Shown: positions 18,764-27,758, counted from the first letter of the stretch. The stretch: DNA of 64,000 bases from Lysinibacillus antri (GCF_003977595.1 NZ_RYYR01000008.1:101083-165082); one strand, 5' to 3'. The notes: a model not told the origin generated them from the letters alone. Numbers and translations are program-made.

Positions 18764-18952
18764 CTAGGTTAATTGAGACTGAATTTTCCATAAGTAGGAC
18801 ATGGATAAAGAGACCACGATTGTTCCTATCTCCTTAGCACTCAGTCCCATTGTTTTACAATCACAGGCATGACTGCGGAAAAGTTAAACTACATTTGCAT
18901 CGCTAATAATTGTGTAAACGACATCATTAGTAATGATTGTTCTTGGTTGCAT
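18764..18952 (-). pseudogene. Small ORF interrupted by one in-frame TAA
   Basis: A good ribosome-binding site (AAGGGGGAAG) precedes ATG and 22 sense codons (MQPRTIITNDVVYTIISDAN...). A TAA at 18884-18886 follows, and the same frame stays open for another 39 codons (GLSAKEIGTIVVSLSMSYLW) to a TAG. The composition on both sides is protein-like, so this is probably a small gene killed by a nonsense mutation. The family is unknown. Together with the flanks this accounts for the 18673-19081 gap. Confidence 0.4.
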
Positions 18953-19081
18953 CGTTTCTTCCCCCTTCTTATTGAGCATTTAATTATTATATATCACTTG
19001 TTTTATGGTAAAATTTCAATTTAAAACTATAACTTATTCGATATTTATCATTCTATGTATATCAAAGAGGTAGCATTTCCT

Positions 19082-21115
19082 ATGTTCACTTTACCAGACT
19101 TAAATAACATCTTTCTATTAGAAGGACACTATTCTGCATTTTTAGTAATCCTTTCTATCATTATTTCTTGCTATGCTTCTTATATAGCGTTGTCCATGAA
19201 TAGACGGATGAAGGATCATACATTTTTCCATAAAAATTTTTGGCTCTTTCTATCCTCTATAGCGATGGGGCTTGGTATCTGGTCTATGCATTTTATTGGA
19301 ATGAGTGCTTTTATGTTGCCCATTCCAATGAGTTACGATGTCGGTTTAACGATTGTGTCTGCACTTCCAGCTATATTAGCTTCTTATACGGCCTTTTATT
19401 TTTCCAATCAAGCTAAACCAACACATAAGCTTAATATTCTGTCTGGGATTATTATGGGAATTGGGATATCAGCCATGCATTATGTCGGGATGGCTGCGAT
19501 GGAGATGGAAGCAGCGTATACGTATAAGACATGGATGTTTGTGCTATCCATTCTAATTGCCATCACTGTCTCCTATACTGCCTTGTATATCTTTACTACA
19601 CTACAAAAACATATGGACAACCAATTAATTAAAATGATCACCTCCATCATAATGGGACTGGCCATCACGAGTATGCACTATACCGGCATGGCAGCAGTCG
19701 TTTTTTATGTAAATGAACCACTACCAAACCAGTTGCATCATATGGATATGACATTTCTTATTATCGTCATAACAGTAGGAATCTTCTTCTTATTAACGAT
19801 TACAGGTTTAACGAGTTTACTCGATCGTTATGTAAATTACCGACTAAATTTCTTTGATGCATTAACGTTATATCCTAACCAAAGATTATTTGAAAAAGAC
19901 TTATACAATGTGAAAACAAGCGGTAGTTTAGCTATTATCCACATCCATGACTTAGAAAAATGGACGAACGTGCATGGATACGCTTTTGGAGATAAAATCA
20001 TAAAGACTGTAGGAACTAGTTTGAGTACAATAAAGCCTATATCTTCAAAGGTGTCCCACATTGAAAGAAATCGTTTTGCCATCTTAAATAGTGAGAAAAA
20101 TGAATACGAAAACATGAAACTATCTATAAAACAGATTTTAGCTGATTTACAAAATCCTTTTCTAATAGATGATCATAGTATCTTGGTTGAGATGGTTTGT
20201 ACCATTTCACATACAAGTGATAAAAAAGAACTGAGCGAATTATTTTTTAATAATTTGGCAGTCCTTCATCATCCATTAATCCAGTATACACATGAAGTAA
20301 TCGAATTCGACCCGTCCATCCATACTTACGGTTTTGAAAGAAAAATTATAGACGATATCGATCAGGCGATTAAAAAGAACGAACTATTTCTCGTATACCA
20401 ACCTAAAGTTTGCTCAAAAGCGTTAAACGTTACGGGGGTAGAGGCACTATTACGTTGGCAACATCCAATTTACGGTTTTGTTTCTCCAGGTCTCTTCATT
20501 CCGATATTAGAAAAAAGTGACAAAATATTTGATGTAACCGACTGGGTGATTGAAGAAGTAAGTCGTCAAATATCTATTTGGGTAAAAGACAATGTTCCCT
20601 TTTCCCATGTATCCATCAACATACCCGGAACTTATGTCACTTCAACGAGATTATTAAATGTACTTAAGCAAAATCTTTTAACCCATAAAATTAATAGTAG
20701 CTCTATTGAATTGGAAATTACGGAAACAAGTGTGATTCATAATATGGAAAATGCAATCGCGTCAGTTAATGAATTTAGAAATCTTGGTTTTACAGTAGCA
20801 TTAGATGATTTCGGTACAGGATTATCTTCGTTGTCCTATTTAAGAAGGATCCCCATTTCAACGATAAAAATTGATAAATCTTTCGTAAAAGATATAACAC
20901 ATTCCTCAAAGGATTCTGAAATACTAAAGGCCATCATTACTTTATGTAACTCATTAAATTTAAAAATCGTTATAGAGGGCGTAGAAACGGAAGAACAAGT
21001 AAATATCATTACTGAATTAACGGAAACACCCCAAATACAAGGCTATTATTTTTCTAAGCCATTAGTAGCAGAAGAATTAGTTTCTTGGATCAAACAGGAA
21101 AATTTAAAATCGTAA
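19082..21115 (+). CDS. MHYT sensor - degenerate GGDEF - EAL phosphodiesterase
   Basis: Membrane protein of about 677 residues. The first ~235 residues are a seven-helix MHYT sensor with three signature motifs (MHFIGM, MHYVGMAA, MHYTGMAA), thought to bind copper for sensing O2, CO or NO. A GGDEF-fold domain follows whose active-site position reads ERNRFAIL, so it cannot cyclise GTP. The C-terminal EAL domain is intact: EALLRW, LEITET, DDFGTG, IKIDKSF, IEGVE and QGYYFSKP. Net activity is therefore cyclic-di-GMP hydrolysis. The start uses the ATG after AGAGG; an ATG nine codons earlier is possible. Confidence 0.92.
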   Translation: MFTLPDLNNIFLLEGHYSAFLVILSIIISCYASYIALSMNRRMKDHTFFHKNFWLFLSSIAMGLGIWSMHFIGMSAFMLPIPMSYDVGLTIVSALPAILASYTAFYFSNQAKPTHKLNILSGIIMGIGISAMHYVGMAAMEMEAAYTYKTWMFVLSILIAITVSYTALYIFTTLQKHMDNQLIKMITSIIMGLAITSMHYTGMAAVVFYVNEPLPNQLHHMDMTFLIIVITVGIFFLLTITGLTSLLDRYVNYRLNFFDALTLYPNQRLFEKDLYNVKTSGSLAIIHIHDLEKWTNVHGYAFGDKIIKTVGTSLSTIKPISSKVSHIERNRFAILNSEKNEYENMKLSIKQILADLQNPFLIDDHSILVEMVCTISHTSDKKELSELFFNNLAVLHHPLIQYTHEVIEFDPSIHTYGFERKIIDDIDQAIKKNELFLVYQPKVCSKALNVTGVEALLRWQHPIYGFVSPGLFIPILEKSDKIFDVTDWVIEEVSRQISIWVKDNVPFSHVSINIPGTYVTSTRLLNVLKQNLLTHKINSSSIELEITETSVIHNMENAIASVNEFRNLGFTVALDDFGTGLSSLSYLRRIPISTIKIDKSFVKDITHSSKDSEILKAIITLCNSLNLKIVIEGVETEEQVNIITELTETPQIQGYYFSKPLVAEELVSWIKQENLKS

Positions 21116-21132
21116 ATGGATCTGTAGTACGA

Positions 21133-21171
21133 AAAAACCCATTTTCTCAAATACTGAGGAAGTGGGTTTTT
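21133..21171. terminator. Bidirectional terminator
   Basis: Stem AAAAACCCA / TGGGTTTTT with an inner CTC/GAG pairing, between the convergent MHYT-EAL and HXXEE genes. Confidence 0.8.
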
Positions 21172-21207
21172 GATGTAGTTTGGCTATTTTATGTAGTTCA
21201 CGGAACC

Positions 21208-21723
21208 CTATAAAACAAGTTGTGCAATATAAAGCGCAATGAATGCAAGGGGCGCTTGAATGATAAATCCTAATATGAAATAGACAAAAAGCCTTTTATA
21301 TGTAACTACTCCCTCTGCAATAAGGTGCTTCGCTGTAATAAAAGAATAAGGATACAAAATAATGATGGATGTAATGACACCTGGAACATACTCTTTGAAA
21401 AAAATGAGCTGTAATAAGTGACCGATCCCATTTGCCAAAAGAATTCCAGGTACTAAAAATGCAAGGTAAGTAGCAGGGGCCATGCCAATAAATTTTTTAC
21501 CCACATACGCTTGATAACAACCAATTGAAGCAACGATCCATAATAGTATAAAAGCAAATGAAAACTCTAAAGTTGTGATGCTAAAGGGTATAATACTAGA
21601 ATGTTCCTCTAGAAATTGCTCCACTGTTAGGATTTCTTCAATATCATGAAGTGAATATAAAGGTGGAAAAAGTAATAGAAGCATCTTAAACTTTGAAATT
21701 CGAACTTTTTTAAGCGTATTCAT
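21208..21723 (-). CDS. HXXEE domain integral membrane protein
   Basis: 171 residues with about five hydrophobic helices. Near the N-terminus is SLHDIEE, the HxxEE signature of this uncharacterised membrane family, and a second conserved Asn-Gly-x-x-His (NGIGHLL) is near residue 116. The biochemical role is unknown. It overlaps the end of the HAD hydrolase gene by 14 bp and has GAGGGGT before its ATG, so the two are coupled. Confidence 0.75.
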   Translation of the reverse strand: MNTLKKVRISKFKMLLLLFPPLYSLHDIEEILTVEQFLEEHSSIIPFSITTLEFSFAFILLWIVASIGCYQAYVGKKFIGMAPATYLAFLVPGILLANGIGHLLQLIFFKEYVPGVITSIIILYPYSFITAKHLIAEGVVTYKRLFVYFILGFIIQAPLAFIALYIAQLVL

Positions 21724-22234
21724 TCATTGACCCCTCTAACTGCAAGATCACCTCATATAATTGATTCATTGATGTTATTGCATAATCTGCATCATCAAAA
21801 ATTGCATGATGACCATCTTCTATAAATAGTATCGTATGTAATCCAATCCTTTTTGCCGGTACAATATCCTTTTCATAATCATTGCCAACCATTATACATT
21901 CTGCTGGTGTAAGATTTAACTTTTTGATAATTTGATTGAAAAACTCAAGGTCTGGTTTTGAAACACCGAGTTCTCGAGAAGTAAACAAATGTTGGAAATA
22001 ATTTTTTATATTTATTCGGTTTAAGGCTACTCCCATTCGTTCTGCATTTGAATCACCCGCATTAGAAGCCACACAACAAATATAATCCGCGCTTAAATTC
22101 TTTAATGCTTCTTCAATGCCCGGAACTCCCTCAACTTTTTCCCAATAAGCCATTGCCCCTTTATATTGAGGAAAATCACGCATAAGAGTGTCTCCCCAAT
22201 CAAAAATTACCGCTTTTATTTTTCGTGTCATCAT
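21710..22234 (-). CDS. HAD family hydrolase
   Basis: 174-residue cytoplasmic HAD-superfamily protein. Motif I reads FDWGDTL (the nucleophile Asp is present, but the residue two positions on is Gly rather than Asp), motif II is in VASNAGDS, motif III is KPDLEFF and motif IV is VGNDYEKD. The motif I variant may lower or change phosphatase activity. The substrate is unknown. It is the first gene of a two-gene unit with the HXXEE protein. Confidence 0.85.
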   Translation of the reverse strand: MMTRKIKAVIFDWGDTLMRDFPQYKGAMAYWEKVEGVPGIEEALKNLSADYICCVASNAGDSNAERMGVALNRINIKNYFQHLFTSRELGVSKPDLEFFNQIIKKLNLTPAECIMVGNDYEKDIVPAKRIGLHTILFIEDGHHAIFDDADYAITSMNQLYEVILQLEGSMNEYA

Positions 22235-22323
22235 TTTTTCTCCCTAGCACACTTAATTTTATTTAAATAATTTCGACAGCAAATTTCATAACTCCTTCTA
22301 ATTTGGGTAATGTTGGATTTCCC

Positions 22324-22449
22324 CTAAGAATGATATACATATACCTTTGCCGCACCAACCTCATATACATTTAAATAAGTATAAAATCTCTCATCCAAAT
22401 AATGCTTCGTTTTTTCAATTTTAAAAATATAATACGTGACTGTCTGACA
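22324..22449 (-). pseudogene. C-terminal remnant of an unknown gene
   Basis: A 38-codon frame ending in TAG encodes VTYYIFKIEKTKHYLDERFY and NVYEVGAAKVYVYHS, a protein-like, amphipathic stretch without a start codon or ribosome-binding site. It sits between the terminator of the acetyltransferase gene and the HAD gene. It is probably the tail of a deleted gene; the family is not recognised. Confidence 0.3.
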
Positions 22450-22458
22450 ACAAAAAAA

Positions 22459-22486
22459 GCCAATTCCTAGATTAAAAGGGATTGAC
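22459..22486 (-). terminator. Terminator of the GNAT gene
   Basis: Minus strand GTCAATCCC pairs with GGAATTGGC with two mismatches and is followed by TTTTTTT. Confidence 0.7.
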
Positions 22487-22511
22487 TCATTACTATTCCT
22501 ATCTTAATCTT

Positions 22512-23048
22512 CTACCCAAAGTTTATTGCCTTCCATTCATTCTCTAAAATACTCATTTCCCATAAACTCCAGTATTCGTCACCAATTTTTCTTGAATCTC
22601 TTAGTAACCGTTCTTTTTTGAATCCCACTTTTTCATAACAAGCAATTGCTGGAGCGTTAAAATCAAATACACCGAGACTAACTCTTCGTAATTTTAACTC
22701 TTCAAATGCAATATTGAGAATTTCCTTCATCATCATTAAACCTATACCTTTTCCTCTAACATTTTTATCTCCTACTAACACTTTTCCTACTCTTGCCGAT
22801 TTATTATTTCGATCGATATTGCCCAATGATATATGTCCTATTACATTACCAGTTTCCAATTCTATAACGCTGTAAACCAAAACAGAAGAGCTAGCATTGT
22901 TCGCATCTTTAAGGTAAGTCTCTAACTGTTGTTCGGTTAGTGGGAAATTAAATTTAGGACCTGCCCATTGAAGTAAAAATTCTGGAGTTTCAATCCAATT
23001 TATAAGTTGTTGAAAATCCGAACGTTCGAAAAATCTGAATTTAATCAT
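22512..23048 (-). CDS. GNAT family N-acetyltransferase
   Basis: 178-residue acetyl-CoA-dependent acetyltransferase of the RimJ/RimL-like type. The acetyl-CoA loop is VRGKGIGLMMMKEIL near residues 106-120, and FNAPAIACYEKVGF near 138 is the usual C-terminal motif. The acceptor is unknown. The start is the ATG with GAGGGGA eight bases upstream, not the ATG 12 codons earlier. It follows the DUF3953 gene by 35 bp. Confidence 0.9.
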   Translation of the reverse strand: MIKFRFFERSDFQQLINWIETPEFLLQWAGPKFNFPLTEQQLETYLKDANNASSSVLVYSVIELETGNVIGHISLGNIDRNNKSARVGKVLVGDKNVRGKGIGLMMMKEILNIAFEELKLRRVSLGVFDFNAPAIACYEKVGFKKERLLRDSRKIGDEYWSLWEMSILENEWKAINFG

Positions 23049-23083
23049 AATCAAGTTCCCCTCGTTTCTAAGTATGAAGTTCA

Positions 23084-23341
23084 TTAATTACTCAAAATAT
23101 TTAATACAGCACTATACAGAAGGAATAATGCAACAGCAAAATTGAAAATGCTCGATAATAGTTTTTGCGTTCTCTTATATTCTCTTAATCCGATAATAAT
23201 AAAAATTCCACTCAAAAATATGAAGGATAATGGAAGAAAACTGAAGTTCTCCGTAACTAAACAGTAGCTACTAATCGCCATAGCAAGCACTGTAAAAATA
23301 AGTTGAAGTAACATTAAACTATCCAACTTTTTATCTTCCAT
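23084..23341 (-). CDS. DUF3953 small membrane protein
   Basis: 85 residues, three hydrophobic helices with a basic loop (LREYKRTQK) between the second and third, the layout of DUF3953 proteins of bacilli, whose role is unknown. The ribosome-binding site is AGAGGTGAGATC before the ATG. It is probably cotranscribed with the downstream acetyltransferase gene. Confidence 0.65.
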   Translation of the reverse strand: MEDKKLDSLMLLQLIFTVLAMAISSYCLVTENFSFLPLSFIFLSGIFIIIGLREYKRTQKLLSSIFNFAVALFLLYSAVLNILSN

Positions 23342-23450
23342 GATCTCACCTCTTATAAATTAACGTATTAAATGGATTTCTATGGTGCTCATCAAACTTC
23401 TTGTACAATCTGTTCACTAGCACAGGAAGCGATTACACTTCTTTTTTAAT

Positions 23451-23594
23451 TCACCATAATCTTTGAAATTCCTTAATAAATAACAAAAAGATGTAACCAC
23501 CTACAAATACAAATCCTAAGGAAAAACCTATTAAAAGTAGCCAACACGCCGTCAAGAAAGACCTATTGAACCATTTGTTGTCTAGCCACTTCAC
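23451..23594 (-). CDS. Small membrane protein (47 aa, GTG start)
   Basis: GTG is preceded by GGGGAGAAGGC. The frame encodes VKWLDNKWFNRS, then one strongly hydrophobic helix (WLLLIGFSLGFVFVGGYIF) and a basic end. The ribosome-binding site plus a coherent membrane segment argue for a real gene, but the family is unknown. Confidence 0.45.
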   Translation of the reverse strand: MKWLDNKWFNRSFLTACWLLLIGFSLGFVFVGGYIFLLFIKEFQRLW

Positions 23595-23698
23595 GCCTTC
23601 TCCCCATCCCTATACTTCTTACAAAAAAGTTCTTGTTAAATTGTTAAACGTATCATTTGGAATATAGTTCCATCAATTATACTAAAGACACAGCAAAA

Positions 23699-23727
23699 AG
23701 GCGTTAACCTTTTTTAGATCAACGCCT
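23699..23727 (-). terminator. Terminator of the HTH/membrane operon
   Basis: Stem AGGCGTT / AACGCCT, followed on the minus strand by TTTTTG, 33 bp beyond the stop of the 133-residue membrane gene. Confidence 0.7.
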
Positions 23728-23759
23728 CCGATAGCTAGTGTAAAAGCGACTGCACTGGT

Positions 23760-24161
23760 TCAATTCTCTCCTGTCTTTCTTACTTTCAAAAGATTAATAG
23801 AATATAGTGCATAATATGAAATAAAAAGCCCTAAAATAAAGAAGGCCAAAACAACACCATAATCCTGACTTGATACTTCACTACTCACGAACTCACTTAC
23901 CGATGTTTTAATTACCATATAGATTAGGATAAAAAATAAGAGTAATCCAAACCTTTTAAGTTTGTTGCCTTCTTTTAAAGAATCTTTCTTTAAACGCATA
24001 ATGTAGCGGAAATATCCAACAAGTAAACCAATAACAAATAATACAATAAAAATAAACCGCAAAGGGTGAACATCAATAAATACCTTTATTATGGTACTCA
24101 CAAAAATAACGAAAAGTATAAGCCATACTGTAATATAATAATTTAATGAGTATGATTTCAC
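23760..24161 (-). CDS. Hypothetical four-helix membrane protein
   Basis: 133 residues with about four hydrophobic segments and a Lys-rich cytoplasmic loop (MRLKKDSLKEGNKLKR). Start GTG after GGGGCGTTAAAA. It is the third gene of a unit with the HTH regulator and the 132-residue membrane protein. Family unknown. Confidence 0.6.
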   Translation of the reverse strand: MKSYSLNYYITVWLILFVIFVSTIIKVFIDVHPLRFIFIVLFVIGLLVGYFRYIMRLKKDSLKEGNKLKRFGLLLFFILIYMVIKTSVSEFVSSEVSSQDYGVVLAFFILGLFISYYALYSINLLKVRKTGEN

Positions 24162-24217
24162 TTTTAACGCCCCTTTTTTCTTTATATATCCATTAAGAAT
24201 TTAATTCATCTCGTTCT

Positions 24218-24616
24218 CTAAGCAATTTTTCTTAATACAAAGTACAAAGCGAAATAGATACATAGTTGCCCCACAAATAGATAACTTAAAATCTTGATAT
24301 ATTCCGTCATATTTAATGAAGTAAAAATAATGAGCGTAATGGCTTGGATCATCATTGAAAAATTAAAAGCTTTCGATCGGGCTTCCTTTGAAATATAAAT
24401 ATTTCGTTCGTCATTACTAGCAATACTCCATTTTTCAGCATACTCTTCATTAGTTTTAATACGTCTTATTTGAATCAAACGCAGCATTGCAAAAATGAAT
24501 AATGCTAACCCCAAACCTCCCCAAAACGAATCAAGCTTTCCGAATATTTCAGATAATAAAAATAACACTCCCCCAACTATTAAAATTATTACATACGAAA
24601 ATACTCTCTTTTCCAA
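24218..24616 (-). CDS. Hypothetical membrane protein cotranscribed with HTH regulator
   Basis: About 132 residues; two N-terminal and two C-terminal membrane helices flank a charged cytoplasmic loop with EEYAEKWSIASNDERN. The NDER(N) element is common in small membrane proteins encoded next to YozG-type regulators. The start is given as TTG nine bases after AGGTG; a GTG four codons earlier overlaps that site. It lies about 17 bp after the regulator's stop. Confidence 0.65.
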   Translation of the reverse strand: MEKRVFSYVIILIVGGVLFLLSEIFGKLDSFWGGLGLALFIFAMLRLIQIRRIKTNEEYAEKWSIASNDERNIYISKEARSKAFNFSMMIQAITLIIFTSLNMTEYIKILSYLFVGQLCIYFALYFVLRKIA

Positions 24617-24633
24617 CTGAATCGTCACCTCTC

Positions 24634-24849
24634 TTAATCTTCAAATATAAATACTTCTTCAATTGGTTTCCCAAAAGTTTTTGCAATTTTGTAAGCAAGC
24701 AAAAGTGAAGGCGTATAATTACCTTTTTCAATAGAAATTATTGTTTGCCTACTTACACTAACTTTGTCAGCCAAGTCTTTTTGCGTCAGTTTATATTCTG
24801 CTCTTAATATATGAATTCGGCTTGACAATAAAGGTTCTTTTAAACCCAC
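24634..24849 (-). CDS. XRE/Cro-CI-type small transcriptional regulator
   Basis: 71-residue single-domain HTH protein. The helix-turn-helix spans LTQKDLADKVSVSRQTIISI (residues about 23-42), followed by EKGNYTPSLLLAYKIAKTFG. It belongs to the YozG-like group of compact repressors. The start is GTG after GGGG. It probably represses its own operon through the inverted repeat at 24930-24955. It is the first gene of the three-gene unit 24849-23760. Confidence 0.9.
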   Translation of the reverse strand: MGLKEPLLSSRIHILRAEYKLTQKDLADKVSVSRQTIISIEKGNYTPSLLLAYKIAKTFGKPIEEVFIFED

Positions 24850-24890
24850 AAAGCTCTTTCCCCTTCCTAATTATGGAAAATCATACCTAT

Positions 24891-24955
24891 ATGGTAAAGT
24901 TAAATTAACAAAAAGTCAAGTTTACTTTACTTTTTGTAGATAAATTTACAAAAAG
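24891..24955 (-). promoter_or_regulatory. Promoter and candidate operator of the HTH operon
   Basis: On the minus strand there is a -35 TTGACT (24919-24914) and a -10 TACCAT (24896-24891) with a 17-bp spacer. Just upstream, CTTTTTGTA and TACAAAAAG form a 9-bp inverted repeat with an 8-bp spacer (24930-24955), and a further half-site ACAAAAAGT overlaps the -35 region. No other feature is seen in 24956-25225. Confidence 0.55.
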
Positions 24956-25225
24956 CAGCGCAACACGGATTAGAGTTTGCCCTGCCAGTATTAGCATGTT
25001 TAATTAAATTGTTTTTTTGATCTTATTAACTAAATGAAAATGATTCTAACATGGCAAAAATTCCTACTTTTATACAAAATAACCTTAGTTATTGCTCATT
25101 AATCTTAATTTAATACTGTTTATGCTATCTAACTAGGTAATTAGTTTATAATAAATACAAATTTAGGAAATTAGAATTGACCTTTTTAATTCCAATTTTA
25201 TTGGTCCATTTTTCTTAAGTAAATA

Positions 25226-27688
25226 ATGTTCAATCCAAAGTTAAAAGTGTTGTTCAAAAATTTCATATTAGAATTGTGGTGCATATTAATGTCTATGAAG
25301 TTAAAAATCTATCTTTTAACGACATCTCTTGTTTTATTTACAGCAATTATTTTAATAATTCTTAGTGTTAATTCTTTATGGAGTCATATTGAAGAGGAGA
25401 AATTCCAAGAAGTCTCTTCACTTGCTCTTCTTCTCGATGAAAATATTGAAGGTACATACGATGACTTAGTTAAAAAGAATGGAGAAAATGGAGTGACGAC
25501 TGAAGCATTAAACGCGGAACTCCAACCATTTATTGATAAGATTACAACCGCCTATCCTGGCTATGGTACTGGCTATTACGTTAAGGAATTAAATTCAATT
25601 GTTGCATTTGGACCAAATTTTAACAAGGACGGATTAAAAGATATTAGTGCCGATTCATCAGCAAGGATCGTCTATAAAACAAAAGAACCTTATCAATTTC
25701 AAAATTACTCCCAAACACGAGATGGTATTGTCCTTGCGAATATTCGCCCGATCATTCGAGATGGTGAAGTGATTGGTCATGTATGGGGAAATGTTCTAGT
25801 TGAAGATATGAATTCTCTTTTTATAACAGAATTAAAAAAAGGGATTGGGTTATTAATAATTATAATGCTCATTGCGTTACTTGGTTCTAATTTAATTACT
25901 AGACAATACATAAGAAATTTAAAGAATTTCCGTGAGCGGGTTAAAAGTATCGATTTAAATCAGCAACAAGCTCCTAAATTTGCTGCAGAGTTAATGGAAG
26001 TCTATGATGAAGTCGTTTCTAGCCGTGTAGCATTAATCGAAAGTGAACAACGTTTCCGTGATGTGGCAAATGCCTTTGAAGAATTCGTTTGGGAAACAGA
26101 TACGAAAGGGAATTATCTTTACCTCTCTGAACGTGCAACGAATATTTTAGGGTATGAGCCACATGAGTTAATTGGAAGAAATACAGTAGAAGATGTAATT
26201 AAAGAAGACCAAGAATTAATCCGGAAAACCTTAGAAATACATTCAAAGGGAAAAACAGGATTTCGCAACTTAGAATATCGTAAAATGACTAAGTCCGGTA
26301 ATGTGGTCTATTTAAGTACTAATTGTGTACCAATATTTAATTCGAATCAAGAATTTATCGGTTTCCGTGGTGCTGCAAGAGATATCTCTACTAAGAAAAA
26401 AGCTGAGCAACGAATTCAGTATTTAGCACACTATGACTATTTAACAAATCTTCCAAATCGTGCGTCTTTAGAAAAGGAAATTAATAAACTAATTGAGCAA
26501 GATAAACCATTCGCTATCCTATTTATCGATGTCGATCACTTCAAAACCATTAATGATTCTTTAGGACATACGATGGGTGATGATTTATTACGAATTATAG
26601 GAGAAAGGTTAATAGAAAGCATTCAGCAAACGGACCAAGTTTATCGTTTTGGTGGCGATGAGTTTATTATCGTGATGCAAAATTTCCAACATGCGGATGA
26701 GATTAAAATTCGTACTCAAAAAATAGTAAATAATATGGCAAAACCGTTATTGCTCAATGACCAACCATTGTTTACCTCAATAAGTGTCGGTATTAGTAAA
26801 TATCCAACTCATGGAAATGACTATGAAGCTTTAATTAAAAATGCAGATATGGCGATGTATACTGCTAAAGAAAATGGTCGTAAACAGTATATTATTTATG
26901 CGGATGAATTCGGTGAGAATGTCTATGAAAAATTTGAAATAACAAATGATTTTTATGATGCGCTAGATAAAGAACAGTTTAAATTAAATTATCAGCCACA
27001 AGTTGACCTACATTCAGGCAAAATTGTTGGCGTGGAGGCATTAATTCGTTGGCAACATCCAACAAAGGGCGTGATTTCCCCTGCAAAATTCATCCCGGTC
27101 GCTGAAGAAACTGGATTGATTATTCCACTAGGTTCATGGATTTTACGCAAAGCTTGTTTAGATCGAAAACAATGGCTTGAAGCGGGGATTCAAGATATTC
27201 GAGTTGCGGTCAATATTTCCATGAAGCAATTCCAACAAGAAAACTTTGTTGAAACAGTGTTGTCTATATTAGAGGAAACAGGTTTAGATCCGACCTATTT
27301 AGAATTGGAGATTACGGAAAGTATCGCGATGAATAAACATCAAGATGTAATAAAAAAATTAACATTATTAAGGGAAAAACAAATCTATGTTTCCATTGAT
27401 GACTTTGGAACAGGGTATTCTTCTTTAAGTTACTTAAAAGAGCTTCCAATTAACCAATTAAAAGTAGATCAATCTTTTGTTCAAGGTATTGATCATGGGA
27501 ATTATCAAATTTTACAATCGATTATTACCCTTGCTCAAGCAATGCAACTTAGCGTTGTTGCTGAAGGGGTAGAAACAGAAAAACAAGCACAACGATTGAA
27601 AGAATTCAAATGTTCAATTGCACAAGGTTATTTATACTATAAACCAATGCCTGTAGAAGACTTACTACCTGTATTAAAATCTATATAG
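25226..27688 (+). CDS. Sensor - PAS - GGDEF - EAL protein (cyclic-di-GMP)
   Basis: 820-residue membrane protein. TM1 (about 24-48), an extracellular sensor (about 49-205), TM2 (about 208-228), then a PAS/PAC module (about 270-390), a GGDEF domain with intact GGDEF near residue 475 (no RxxD inhibitory site, the position reads QQTD), and an EAL domain with EALIRW near 604, LEITES, DDFGTG near 726 and VAEGVE. It could be bifunctional, with the sensor or PAS deciding between synthesis and hydrolysis. The start is uncertain; the ATGs at codons 1, 22 and 24 all lack a clear ribosome-binding site. Confidence 0.92.
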   Translation: MFNPKLKVLFKNFILELWCILMSMKLKIYLLTTSLVLFTAIILIILSVNSLWSHIEEEKFQEVSSLALLLDENIEGTYDDLVKKNGENGVTTEALNAELQPFIDKITTAYPGYGTGYYVKELNSIVAFGPNFNKDGLKDISADSSARIVYKTKEPYQFQNYSQTRDGIVLANIRPIIRDGEVIGHVWGNVLVEDMNSLFITELKKGIGLLIIIMLIALLGSNLITRQYIRNLKNFRERVKSIDLNQQQAPKFAAELMEVYDEVVSSRVALIESEQRFRDVANAFEEFVWETDTKGNYLYLSERATNILGYEPHELIGRNTVEDVIKEDQELIRKTLEIHSKGKTGFRNLEYRKMTKSGNVVYLSTNCVPIFNSNQEFIGFRGAARDISTKKKAEQRIQYLAHYDYLTNLPNRASLEKEINKLIEQDKPFAILFIDVDHFKTINDSLGHTMGDDLLRIIGERLIESIQQTDQVYRFGGDEFIIVMQNFQHADEIKIRTQKIVNNMAKPLLLNDQPLFTSISVGISKYPTHGNDYEALIKNADMAMYTAKENGRKQYIIYADEFGENVYEKFEITNDFYDALDKEQFKLNYQPQVDLHSGKIVGVEALIRWQHPTKGVISPAKFIPVAEETGLIIPLGSWILRKACLDRKQWLEAGIQDIRVAVNISMKQFQQENFVETVLSILEETGLDPTYLELEITESIAMNKHQDVIKKLTLLREKQIYVSIDDFGTGYSSLSYLKELPINQLKVDQSFVQGIDHGNYQILQSIITLAQAMQLSVVAEGVETEKQAQRLKEFKCSIAQGYLYYKPMPVEDLLPVLKSI

Positions 27689-27719
27689 AAACCATAAATT
27701 ATTTAAATTTTACCTCCTC

Positions 27720-27758
27720 GGCTATTTAACGTCTGAATTTCAAAAGCGTTAAGTAGCC
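27720..27758. terminator. Hairpin after the PAS-GGDEF-EAL gene
   Basis: GGCTA-TTAACG pairs with CGTTAA-TAGCC around a 15-nt loop. The T-run after it is short, so termination strength is uncertain. Confidence 0.5.

Noticed and set aside
25030..25055. Fur-box-like sequence (TGAAAATGATTCTAA)
   Set aside because: Matches only part of the 19-bp palindrome, and the downstream gene is not an iron-related gene.
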